From contig JBFMDH010000007.1 of assembly GCA_040754075.1 (NCBI GenBank), forward strand, positions 62,001-126,000: a DNA stretch of 64,000 bases. Direction: 5' to 3'. The DNA is from Acidobacteriota bacterium. GTDB lineage: Bacteria > Acidobacteriota > Blastocatellia > UBA7656. The notes under the pieces were generated by a model. The model saw only the letters and a program-made list of their open reading frames with translations. It was not told the DNA's origin and did no database searches. Below are positions 1 to 8,790 of this stretch, piece after piece. Each line of letters opens with the position of its first letter. The stretch's first letter is position 1. Position numbers and translations under genes: made by a program.

Positions 1-1
1 T

Positions 2-1102
2 GGCAGCGTCATCTGGTCGGGCAACAACTATGACCGCGCGTTGAACGATATACTCGCGGTTCAAGACGAAATCGCCTGTAGCGTGGTTGCCGGATTGCGC
101 GTCAAATTTTGCAAAGATGCCGAGCCGTCGAAACACTACACCAGCAATGTTGATGCTTATCAAGCCTATTTGAAAGGGCGTTTTTATTGGAACAAGCGAA
201 CCTCTGAAGGCATACGGCGAAGCGTCGACTATTACGAGCAGGCAATTGCCCTTGATCCGAATTATGCTTTGGCTTATGCGGGACTGGCGGATAGTTATAT
301 TCAAGGCATTTGGCACGTACCTTTTGATCCCACAGAGGTGCTGCCGAAAGCGAAAACGGCTGCCTTGCGGGCAATCGAGATAGATGACCAGTTGGCGGAA
401 ATTCATACGGCTCTCGCCAACGTTTATCAAATGGAATGGCAGTGGGCGGATGCGGAACGAGAGATAAACCGGGCGATTGCCCTCAATCCGGGACTTGCCA
501 GAGCCTACCACGTTCAAGCCTTCCAGATGGATATGACCGGGCGACATGAAGAAGCCGTAGCGTCAATCAAACAGGCGCAAATACTTGACCCGTTGAATCT
601 GGTTATCAATGCCGATATGTCGTTTATTCTTTGGAACGCAAGATATGCGGATGAAGCTTTGACGCAAGCCCTGAAAGTTGTAGAGATGGATCCGAACTTT
701 GCTTTCGGGCATGAAAGGCTCTACGAACTTTACCTGTTTCAAGGCAAAGAAGAAGCGGCTGCCGAAGAATATTTCAAAACCCTGATGCTTGGCGGCAGGA
801 GCGATGCGCAGGTCTTGGCTTACCGAAAAGCCTTTGAGAAAAGCGGCTGGAAGGGCATTGCTCAAAAGAGGTTGGATGAACGACTGCAAGATCAAAGGCA
901 GGGCAAGTATAGTTCGCTAATTTTCATCGCGGGGTCCTATGCCGAGCTTGGTCAGCCGGAACTTGCATTCAACTATTTGGAGAAGGCTTACAATCAACGC
1001 AGCGCCGAAATGGGCATCGTCAAAAACTCGCCGTATTTCGCTCCCCTGCATTCCGATCCGCGCTATCAATCCCTGTTGCGGCGCATCGGATTTTCTGAAT
1101 GA
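2..1102 (+). CDS. TPR-repeat protein, 3' part only (N-terminus outside window)
   Basis: The reading frame is open to the left window edge, so the TTG at 41 is not the true start. The first residues (GSVIWSGNNYDR, then ILAVQDEIA) match the junction found in bacterial proteins where a TolB-like or adenylate-cyclase-associated domain precedes TPR repeats. The rest holds several TPR-like helical pairs with A..Y..AI.LDP.. signatures. Such proteins usually carry an N-terminal winged-helix or Ser/Thr kinase domain; which one is present cannot be seen here. The C-terminus is complete and is followed by a strong bidirectional terminator. The family is confident, the exact role is unknown. Confidence 0.75.
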   Translation, partial: GSVIWSGNNYDRALNDILAVQDEIACSVVAGLRVKFCKDAEPSKHYTSNVDAYQAYLKGRFYWNKRTSEGIRRSVDYYEQAIALDPNYALAYAGLADSYIQGIWHVPFDPTEVLPKAKTAALRAIEIDDQLAEIHTALANVYQMEWQWADAEREINRAIALNPGLARAYHVQAFQMDMTGRHEEAVASIKQAQILDPLNLVINADMSFILWNARYADEALTQALKVVEMDPNFAFGHERLYELYLFQGKEEAAAEEYFKTLMLGGRSDAQVLAYRKAFEKSGWKGIAQKRLDERLQDQRQGKYSSLIFIAGSYAELGQPELAFNYLEKAYNQRSAEMGIVKNSPYFAPLHSDPRYQSLLRRIGFSE

Positions 1103-1158
1103 GACAGGCAGCGCAGGATTTTCAACGCATAAAAGAAAAGGAAGTAATAGGAATTTGC

Positions 1159-1213
1159 AAAAAAGAGAAGGTGAAGATTCTTTCAATACTGCAATCTTCA
1201 CCTTCTCTTTTTT
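1159..1213. terminator. Bidirectional rho-independent terminator
   Basis: Perfect 21-bp inverted repeat (1159-1179 and 1193-1213) with a 13-nt loop. The arms end in A6 and T6, so both strands read a stem followed by a U-run. It lies between the convergent TPR gene and the MacB-type permease gene and can serve both. Confidence 0.9.
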
Positions 1214-1224
1214 CAGCAGAACAG

Positions 1225-2478
<1,254 letters not shown>

Positions 2479-2489
2479 AACTTCCTTAT

Positions 2490-2633
2490 AAGGATTCAGG
2501 ATTCAGGATTCAGAGCAGAAGAAACGATGAAGGCGGAAGGCTGAACGGTGAACAGAATGCGTTATGTAGTTGTTCATCGTTCATCGTTCATACTTCATAC
2601 TTTCTTTCCCTGAATCCTGTATCCCGTATCCTC
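2490..2633. repeat. Intercistronic inverted heptamer-array element
   Basis: Three GGATTCA heptamers at 2492-2513 face degenerate complementary heptamers at 2609-2633. A second nested layer also has period 7: GTTCATC-type units at 2571-2600 facing (A)CGATGA/AGGCGGA/AGGCTGA/ACGGTGA units at about 2525-2550. On the minus strand the element begins 1 nt after the stop codon of the upstream permease and ends just before the AAGGAAG ribosome site of the downstream one. It would fold into a long imperfect hairpin in the mRNA. Confidence 0.8.
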
Positions 2634-2634
2634 A

Positions 2635-3861
2635 TCAATCTGCTCTCAACGCTTCAATGGGGTCGAGACGCGCGGCTTTCATTGCCGGATAAATACCGAA
2701 GAATAATCCGATGCTGGCAGATACGGTGAGCGCTATCATTGTCCAGAAAATCGGCAACGTAGTCGGGAAGGACAACGCATAGGTTACGATTTTAGAAACT
2801 CCGTAAGCCAGGGCAACACCTGCCGCGCCGCCAACCAATGAAAGCGTCGTAGACTCGGCTAAAAATTGTTTGAGGATGTCGCCGCGTTTGGCACCGAGGG
2901 ATTTACGTATACCGATTTCCCGGGTTCGTTCGGTTACGCTGACCAGCATCATATTCATAATGACGATGCCGCCGACTACCAAAGCAATCGAGGTCACGCC
3001 GACGGCGACAATGCCGATGGTTCCAAAAATTCTATCGCGAATGCCGTTCAAGGCTTCCGATGAGACGATGCCGAAATTGTCCGGGTCTTCGTATTTTAAA
3101 TGGCGTTTGGCGCGCAAGATCACCCGCACTTCATCCTGCGCCCGTTCAAGCGTCTCTTTGCTGGTCGAAGCCACACGCAAAGCGATGGTGCCGCGTGAAC
3201 CATAGATATTTTGATAAGTCGAAATCGGTATGATTAAGAAATTATCCTGGGGATTGCCGAATACCGAGCCTTTTTCCTGGGCTACGCCGATAATGCGAAA
3301 CGGACGACCATCGACTTTGATCTCTCTGCCGATGGGATCAACCGAAAGGAAATACTGTTTGACGATTTCATAACCGACAAAACAGACTTCATCGGCATGG
3401 TCTTCTTCGGTCTGGGTAAAAAATCTTCCCTGCTCGACTTTGGTGGAATCAATATCCAGCAGGTTCGAGGTCGCGCCTTGAATCAAAACATCCTGCAATA
3501 ATTTTGAATCATATTTAATGTTGCCACGACGACGGGTTTGTCCAGCAGCATCTTTAACCACTGCCGGGTTGGTCTTTTCTTTGATGGCTTTCAAATCATC
3601 GAGGCGGATATCTTTGTTTTTACGGCTCTTTTCCATCCATTCCTGCATACTGGTGATGATGCCCATCTTATCGACGATGAAGGCATTTGAGCCGAGGTCG
3701 GAGATTTTCTCTTCAAAATAATTATTAAACCCCTCGACCATCGAGACCACGACGATGACCACTGCAACGCCGAAAATAATGCCAAGCAGTGTCAGAAATG
3801 ACCGCAACTTGTGAGCCTTGATAGCTGAAAGCGCCAGACCGATTGCTTCGAGAAACTTCAT
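2635..3861 (-). CDS. MacB/FtsX-type ABC transporter permease
   Basis: A 408-residue paralogue of the adjacent permease. It has an N-terminal membrane helix after IKAHKLRSFLTLLG, a periplasmic MacB_PCD-type domain (about residues 45-260) and three C-terminal helices, with VSVTERTREIGIRKSLGAK in the conserved cytoplasmic loop. The C-terminus ALRAD is typical of the family. The two genes are separated by a 156-bp gap filled by a heptamer-array hairpin, so they are probably cotranscribed as a heteromeric or duplicated permease. The upstream gap (3862-4056) shows nothing recognisable. Family confident, substrate unknown, no ATPase nearby. Confidence 0.88.
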   Translation of the reverse strand: MKFLEAIGLALSAIKAHKLRSFLTLLGIIFGVAVVIVVVSMVEGFNNYFEEKISDLGSNAFIVDKMGIITSMQEWMEKSRKNKDIRLDDLKAIKEKTNPAVVKDAAGQTRRRGNIKYDSKLLQDVLIQGATSNLLDIDSTKVEQGRFFTQTEEDHADEVCFVGYEIVKQYFLSVDPIGREIKVDGRPFRIIGVAQEKGSVFGNPQDNFLIIPISTYQNIYGSRGTIALRVASTSKETLERAQDEVRVILRAKRHLKYEDPDNFGIVSSEALNGIRDRIFGTIGIVAVGVTSIALVVGGIVIMNMMLVSVTERTREIGIRKSLGAKRGDILKQFLAESTTLSLVGGAAGVALAYGVSKIVTYALSFPTTLPIFWTMIALTVSASIGLFFGIYPAMKAARLDPIEALRAD

Positions 3862-4056
3862 CTTAACGATAATTCCAATTCTATTCGCTATTATTTCAAC
3901 TTTTAATTGAGAAAGCTGAGTTCCGAATCTTAAAACGAACCGCTTTTTGGTTTAGTTCACACAAAATTTTTAGACGTTTAAATCGACACGCCGAGTGGCT
4001 TGATGGTTGGAAAAATGTTGAAAAAGATCAGCAGATTGAAAAAAGTTTTTCTCAAA

Positions 4057-4084
4057 TACAAAAGGGCGACCGTTAGGGTCGCCC
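4057..4084 (-). terminator. Rho-independent terminator of the coiled-coil gene
   Basis: An 8-bp GC-rich stem (4064-4071 with 4077-4084, GGGCGACC/GGTCGCCC) and a 5-nt loop, followed on the minus strand by TTTTGT. It lies about 30 bp beyond the stop of the gene at 4113. Confidence 0.8.
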
Positions 4085-4112
4085 GCATCAGACAATAAAC
4101 ATCATCACGAAT

Positions 4113-4901
4113 TTAATTGAGTTTTACCCCGACAGCACGCGCCTGTTCGCGAAGTTCTTCGAGTTTGCGATTGAGGTCGGCGGTTCGCAAACGGACATTT
4201 TCCAATTCATCGGTTGAAGCATATTTGTCATCGCGCAAACTGTTATTGTAAAACTCATCCCCGGTGCCCGAATTAATCAGGATGCGGCGCGAAATATCAT
4301 TGACCCTGAGTTGCAACACCGCTTCGCGAGCGCGTAAATCGGAAAGTTCCTGATTCAATTCGTTATATCTGTCCTGGTAATAATCGGTGTTCGGTCTGCC
4401 GGTGCGCGTAACCGGTGACAGTTTTAAAACCCGGAAGCCTCTTGCCGCACCTTCATCGAGAACGGCGTTCACCTGCGCTTCGGCGCGCACCGCTTCGGCG
4501 CGTAGCGCCCTTAAATCTACAGTCAGTTCGCTGATGCGATTGATGGTGGTTTTATGCTCGGAACTGGAACGCGGTTCGGCGCTATAGAGGAAATTTTTCA
4601 GATTGTTGATTTGCAGTTCCGCTTCATCGGCTCGACGATTCAACTCGCGCAAACGTTCCTGCGCCGCTTTCAATCGTTCATTCCAGTTGCGCTCTTCGGC
4701 ATTGGCATCCCGCTGAGTTGGCTGAGCGGGTGCAGCAGGGCTGCGTTCAGGCGCGCGCTCGATAACCAGTCTTTTGGATTTGGTCTCTTTTAAAATGTAA
4801 TCATCAGTGATGACTTTAGGCGGTTCCTGAGCGTAACCAATCAGGGGTATGCCGATAAGAAATGCGAAAAATAACAGACAAAATCGGGTTGAATGTTTCA
4901 T
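4113..4901 (-). CDS. Secreted coiled-coil protein of unknown function
   Basis: A 262-residue protein with a clear signal peptide (hydrophobic core LLFFAFLIGIPLIG, cleavage after YAQ), so it should be periplasmic. After a Pro/Arg-rich stretch come two charged heptad coiled-coil regions, about residues 70-150 and 175-260, rich in Glu, Arg, Ala and Leu. No catalytic motif is visible. It sits alone between the permease pair and the divergent LtrA gene and has its own terminator. It might be a structural or adaptor protein for the neighbouring MacB-like permeases, as periplasmic adaptors often contain coiled-coil hairpins, but lipoyl-type flanks are not evident, so this is only a suggestion. Confidence 0.7.
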   Translation of the reverse strand: MKHSTRFCLLFFAFLIGIPLIGYAQEPPKVITDDYILKETKSKRLVIERAPERSPAAPAQPTQRDANAEERNWNERLKAAQERLRELNRRADEAELQINNLKNFLYSAEPRSSSEHKTTINRISELTVDLRALRAEAVRAEAQVNAVLDEGAARGFRVLKLSPVTRTGRPNTDYYQDRYNELNQELSDLRAREAVLQLRVNDISRRILINSGTGDEFYNNSLRDDKYASTDELENVRLRTADLNRKLEELREQARAVGVKLN

Positions 4902-5183
4902 GGGTGTCCCTCCAAACTTTGAGAAACCGAAAGTATTTTTATTCTTGCCCCGTTTTCAAGCGATTCACCTTTGAATCACTTTCACACCTCCAATCATAAA
5001 TGAAACGGCACAATCGTTGAAGACAGAATTTGCATTCAAAGCGAGGTTTGTCATACTTAAACCATAATTTTATCGGTAGAGTGTTGATGGAAAACGCCAA
5101 TTATTAATTTCGGACATCAGGAATAAGCCGATGGGATTTGTTCATTTTGCTTTTGAATAACTTTTGAAAGAAGACAAAGCCGA

Positions 5184-6611
5184 ATGCAAGTCAGTAATTT
5201 GATCAAACGACCGAAACTCAGAAGCATTGAAAATACCCAGATCGAGCGCCATGCCAGTTGGCTCGAATTATTTTTCGATTTGATTTTCGTGCTGGCGGTC
5301 GCGCAGGTCGCCCAATCGCTCAATCAGGATTTTACGCTTACCGGTGTATTGCGTTATCTGGCGCTGTTTGCGCCGGTCTGGTGGGCATGGATTGGTTACA
5401 GTTTTTATGCAGACCGCTTTGAAAGTGATGAAGTCATTTTCAGAGTTTTGATGTTTGCCGGAATGATGGCAATGGCTGCGGTTGCCATCAATGTTCGCGG
5501 CGCATTTAACGGTCATGATGTTTCATTCGCAATTGCTTACGTTGTAGTTCGCCTGATTTTAATTGGTCTGTATGTCCGTGCCGCTTATCACGTCCCGCTG
5601 GCGCGTCAACTCTGTATTCGCTACATCATCGGCTTCGGCTTGGGAAATCTGCTTTGGATGATTTCAATTTTTGTTCCTTCACCGGCGCATTACTGGTTCT
5701 GGGGAATGGGCTTTGTCGCCGAAGTCGCCACCGCCTTTGTCAATCTGGCAGTCGCCAAACGCACCCCTTACGATGCTTCTCACATTCCCGAACGCTTCGG
5801 CTTGTTTAATCTGATTGTTATTGGTGAAGCGATTTTAACCGGCGTCACCGGAATTCATGGAACCGATTGGCATTTGCTGTCGGCGCTGATTGCCACAGGC
5901 AGCTTTGCCATCGCTGCGGCGGTCTGGTGGTTGTATTACGATTTTGTCGAAACCTATGGCATCAGAAAAGGCTGGGTACTCGCCGGACAAGTTTATATGT
6001 ATGCCCATTTCACAATTTCCGCAGGCATCGCGGCAATAGGGGTGAGCACCCAACACGCCATTAATGAAGCGCACCTGTCGTTTTTATCTACGGTCACCCG
6101 CTGGGTTTTATGTGGCAGCGTAGCCCTCTTTCTTCTCTCCATTACCGCCATCCGAATTTCGGTTCACAGTCATCACCTGCTCTGGGCGAGACTTTCAGCA
6201 ATCGTTATGGCTTTATCTCTGGCAGGCTTCGGTGAATGGCTTCCGCCGTTGCTGTTAATCGCCGTACTTTTAAGCACACTGATTGGCTTAATCGTTATTG
6301 AATCAGTTAAACAAGAAGCCGCTATGGAAGTTTGCGAACTCGAACACGGCTCCCCCGATGGCAAATGCTCACATATCGGGCTAGCGCAAAATCCGACGCC
6401 GAAATCCATCGGTTGTGAAGAGTGTATCGCGGGTCATTACCAATGGGTGCATTTGCGAATGTGCCTGATTTGCGGGCACGTCGGGTGTTGCGATTCTTCA
6501 AAATTCCGCCATGCGACCAAACATTTTGAAGAGACCGGACACCCCATCATGAAATCCATTGAACCGGATGAAAACTGGTCGTGGTGTTACATCGACGAAA
6601 CCTATATTTAA
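5184..6611 (+). CDS. LtrA-family membrane protein fused to a UBP-type zinc finger
   Basis: A 475-residue protein. Residues about 20-375 form a multi-helix LtrA (low temperature requirement A) domain, with the family signature HASWLELFFDLIFVLAVAQ near the N-terminus and the ERFGLFNLIVIGEAI motif mid-protein. Residues about 390-475 form a ZnF-UBP domain, with Cys/His ligands in C..H...GCEEC, CLICGHVGCCDSS, HFEETGHP and a WCYID end. LtrA proteins are poorly characterised integral membrane proteins; ZnF-UBP domains in eukaryotes bind the free C-terminal Gly-Gly of ubiquitin. The C-terminal finger is expected on one membrane face. ATG at 5184 was chosen because the motif begins shortly after it. 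Confidence 0.85.
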   Translation: MQVSNLIKRPKLRSIENTQIERHASWLELFFDLIFVLAVAQVAQSLNQDFTLTGVLRYLALFAPVWWAWIGYSFYADRFESDEVIFRVLMFAGMMAMAAVAINVRGAFNGHDVSFAIAYVVVRLILIGLYVRAAYHVPLARQLCIRYIIGFGLGNLLWMISIFVPSPAHYWFWGMGFVAEVATAFVNLAVAKRTPYDASHIPERFGLFNLIVIGEAILTGVTGIHGTDWHLLSALIATGSFAIAAAVWWLYYDFVETYGIRKGWVLAGQVYMYAHFTISAGIAAIGVSTQHAINEAHLSFLSTVTRWVLCGSVALFLLSITAIRISVHSHHLLWARLSAIVMALSLAGFGEWLPPLLLIAVLLSTLIGLIVIESVKQEAAMEVCELEHGSPDGKCSHIGLAQNPTPKSIGCEECIAGHYQWVHLRMCLICGHVGCCDSSKFRHATKHFEETGHPIMKSIEPDENWSWCYIDETYI

Positions 6612-6986
6612 TGGAAAAAACTCCGGCACAATCCTTCAACGCAATTTGCTATTCACCTTTCGCAATATTTTTCCGAAAAAAAAATAACCGGCAATCTATT
6701 CAATAACGCCGCTACAATCCGATAGCTCAAATTAGTAAAGGTCAAATGAATTTCTGAATCTCCAATCAATCAATTCAAAGGACTGGCAATCTACGCAGGA
6801 TTGATGACTATTCATCGCATCAATCGCATCATTCCCTTGTCACAGTTAAACCCCATCTTCACCTGCTGCGTGGCATTTTCGGAATTCTGAAAATGCCACG
6901 CTCAAGTAAATCAAAAATTTGTATAGTCCCACTCGTCACCAAGGATGAGACATAAAAGCAGTATAAATTTTGAAAGGGAGGCAGCA
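6612..6986. other. Intergenic region with a perfect 13-bp hairpin
   Basis: The gap between the LtrA gene and the secreted-protein locus. It holds a perfect 13-bp inverted repeat (6868-6880 and 6889-6901, GCGTGGCATTTTC) with an 8-nt loop containing GAATTC. No U-run follows, so it is not a standard terminator. The downstream start at 6987 has the strong Shine-Dalgarno GGGAGG. I could not place a convincing -35/-10 pair. Confidence 0.6.
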
Positions 6987-7406
6987 ATGAAACCAGTGTG
7001 GCGCAGTCGGACGATTCAATTATTCATTGCCTCTTTGGTACTGTTTATAATGACCACCACCCCTGCCGGTTCAATCACATTCGCACCTGGCATAGAAATC
7101 ATCGAGGTTAAAAATGCCGGGGTCTCGGCCTCCGATGATGCGAAATCCATCATTCAGGTGAACTGGCGGGCAGCAACCCAGCCCGGCATCACGATTAAAT
7201 CCTTCGAGGTAAATGTCGAAGTCACCTATGCCGACGGAGCAGTTGAAAAAACCAGAACTACGGTAAACGGTTCGGCGCGCAGCGCCCGCTTTGAAATCCC
7301 CACTGTTCATTTTGCAGCCGGAAAGCCGGCGGCAGAGTTGCGCGGATTTAAAGCCAGCATCGCCGCCAGTATTACAGAAACCGCCACCAAACAAGGGGTT
7401 TTCTAA
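6987..7406 (+). CDS. Small secreted Fn3/Ig-like domain protein
   Basis: A 139-residue protein. The start at 6987 is preferred over the upstream 6945 because of GGGAGG nine bases ahead and because a signal peptide then begins at once (hydrophobic FIASLVLFIMTT). The mature part is predicted all-beta, with alternating strand patterns such as IIQVNWRA, IKSFEVNVEV and RFEIP that resemble a single fibronectin-III/Ig-like sandwich. It lacks cysteines. It resembles the next gene in strand order and motifs and looks like a diverged duplicate. First gene of a five-gene same-strand run of secreted proteins. No function can be assigned. Confidence 0.72.
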   Translation: MKPVWRSRTIQLFIASLVLFIMTTTPAGSITFAPGIEIIEVKNAGVSASDDAKSIIQVNWRAATQPGITIKSFEVNVEVTYADGAVEKTRTTVNGSARSARFEIPTVHFAAGKPAAELRGFKASIAASITETATKQGVF

Positions 7407-7507
7407 ATCTATCATTTGCTCTGTTCCGATGAGCAGAGTGTAAATCTTATTCGGGAAGTTCAGAAATGACTTTCCCCTCAACCCAAATATTGAAAAGGAG
7501 AATCACG

Positions 7508-7942
7508 ATGAATCGTAAAATCATGTACGCAACTTTATTACTCGTTTTAACCGCAGCCATCGCTTTGGGCAGTCTTCACAAAACCGAAGTAAAAGCCAAC
7601 AGCGAAGTAACCGCCGCTGCGCCCGCTCCGGTCTTTGGCGCATGCGATTTCTCTTATGTCAAAAACGTCAAGGTCAGAGATTTGGGGAGAAGCGATTTTG
7701 AAGTCACCTGGGAATTCGCTTCACCGGAAACCTGCCTGCAACCGCAAGCTTTCGTCGTTGAAGTCCGCGCCAAACGCAATGTTGGCGGCAATCTGCTCGG
7801 CAAAGAAATCATCAATGTCGGCGGCGGCGTACGTCGCGCCATTGCCAAATTCCGCAGCCTTGCCGGATTCGATAAGGTCGAGGCGACCGTGACCGCAACC
7901 ATCTCGCTCAAACCCTTCGGTCAAGCTTTCGTTAATCTATAA
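7508..7942 (+). CDS. Small secreted Fn3/Ig-like domain protein, paralogue of preceding gene
   Basis: A 144-residue protein starting at the ATG preceded by AAAAGGAG; the longer frame from 7466 has no such site. Signal peptide: MNRKIMYATLLLVLTAAIAL. The mature region shows the same strand plan as the preceding gene (DFEVTWEF, then AFVVEVRAKR, then RRAIAKFR, then KVEATVTATISL). It has two cysteines (in GACDF and ETCLQ) that could form a disulfide in the periplasm or at the surface. The gap to the upstream gene is about 100 bp, so the two are probably cotranscribed. Not assignable to a named family. Confidence 0.72.
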   Translation: MNRKIMYATLLLVLTAAIALGSLHKTEVKANSEVTAAAPAPVFGACDFSYVKNVKVRDLGRSDFEVTWEFASPETCLQPQAFVVEVRAKRNVGGNLLGKEIINVGGGVRRAIAKFRSLAGFDKVEATVTATISLKPFGQAFVNL

Positions 7943-7964
7943 TCGAAACCTAAATCCACCACTC

Positions 7965-8052
7965 CAAACTCACAGGCATCGCGCTTAGATTCCGGGTAAG
8001 TAAGCTAGCGCATTATTGCGACAGTTATGCGATGCGTCTGCCTGTGAGTTTG
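7965..8052 (+). promoter_or_regulatory. Large stem-loop in leader of the 8113 gene
   Basis: Perfect 14-bp outer stem (7965-7978 CAAACTCACAGGCA with 8039-8052). The 60-nt interior has further self-complementary pieces around GCTAGCGC and TTGCGACAG. It starts 22 bp after the preceding stop and ends 60 bp before the next start. Either an intercistronic stability or processing element or a structured leader; no known riboswitch motif was recognised. Confidence 0.55.
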
Positions 8053-8112
8053 AGACAAATTTTGAATCTCAAACTGAATTCAGAAAAACCATAAAACTTT
8101 AAGGAATACACC

Positions 8113-8757
8113 ATGAGAACCAGCAAAACTAACGCTTCCAATTCAACGTCAATCGCTCTTGCAATCTGCCTGATGATGGCAATGTTCACGTTGATTTCAG
8201 CCAATGCGCTGTTTGCCAAACGCGAATTTCGCGGGCGCGCGGAAATTCAATTCTGTAAAAAAACCGCCAACGGGCAATGGGAAGTTGCCGACCGATTCAT
8301 CATTCCCAATTTGCAATTTACCTTGAGCGTCGCCGATGTTGCCTTCGGTAAAGAGTTCAAAACCGAAAGCATCTGGGAAGGCACTTCCGAAAAAGGGCGT
8401 CGCATTCGCGTCAGTCTCAATGGATTGGGTAAAGCCAAAGTCAATCGTTCGGGCAACACTGCCGATTTGGAAGTTGATGTGCCATTCAACGTTACCGTTG
8501 ACGGTCACACCTTTAATCAAACCTTCCATGCGACAACCGGTTCGGCACAAGGTCCATCCGGCATCCTTAACGGAAAACGCGCAGAGATTAATCCGTCCGC
8601 CAATAGCATTATTGCCATATTGATTGGCGTCAGAGAGGTGCAAGTCCCCGTTGAGTTAATTTCGGATGGCACTTCAAATACCAAAAAACCCGGCAAGCCC
8701 ACGGAAACGATACTGGTGGTCGGAACCCTGACGGCAAGATTAACCACCGTCAACTGA
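8113..8757 (+). CDS. Secreted protein of unknown function
   Basis: A 214-residue protein with an AAGGAA site before the ATG. The signal peptide covers about residues 14-36 (ALAICLMMAMFTLISANALFA). The mature part is rich in alternating beta-strand patterns, with Thr/Ser and polar turns (e.g. AEIQFCKK, LQFTLSVADV, TADLEVDVPF, LVVGTLTARL). It has a single cysteine, so no internal disulfide. Part of the same-strand secreted cluster, about 30 bp upstream of the barrel gene at 8791, hence probably in one operon with it. No catalytic motif or named domain was recognised. Confidence 0.68.
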   Translation: MRTSKTNASNSTSIALAICLMMAMFTLISANALFAKREFRGRAEIQFCKKTANGQWEVADRFIIPNLQFTLSVADVAFGKEFKTESIWEGTSEKGRRIRVSLNGLGKAKVNRSGNTADLEVDVPFNVTVDGHTFNQTFHATTGSAQGPSGILNGKRAEINPSANSIIAILIGVREVQVPVELISDGTSNTKKPGKPTETILVVGTLTARLTTVN

Positions 8758-8790
8758 GTTTTTCAAAACCACATTTATTGGTGAATAGCT

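Noticed and set aside
2490-2633. Heptamer arrays as a CRISPR array
   Set aside because: Units of 7 bp without unique spacers, arranged as inverted arms; no cas genes.
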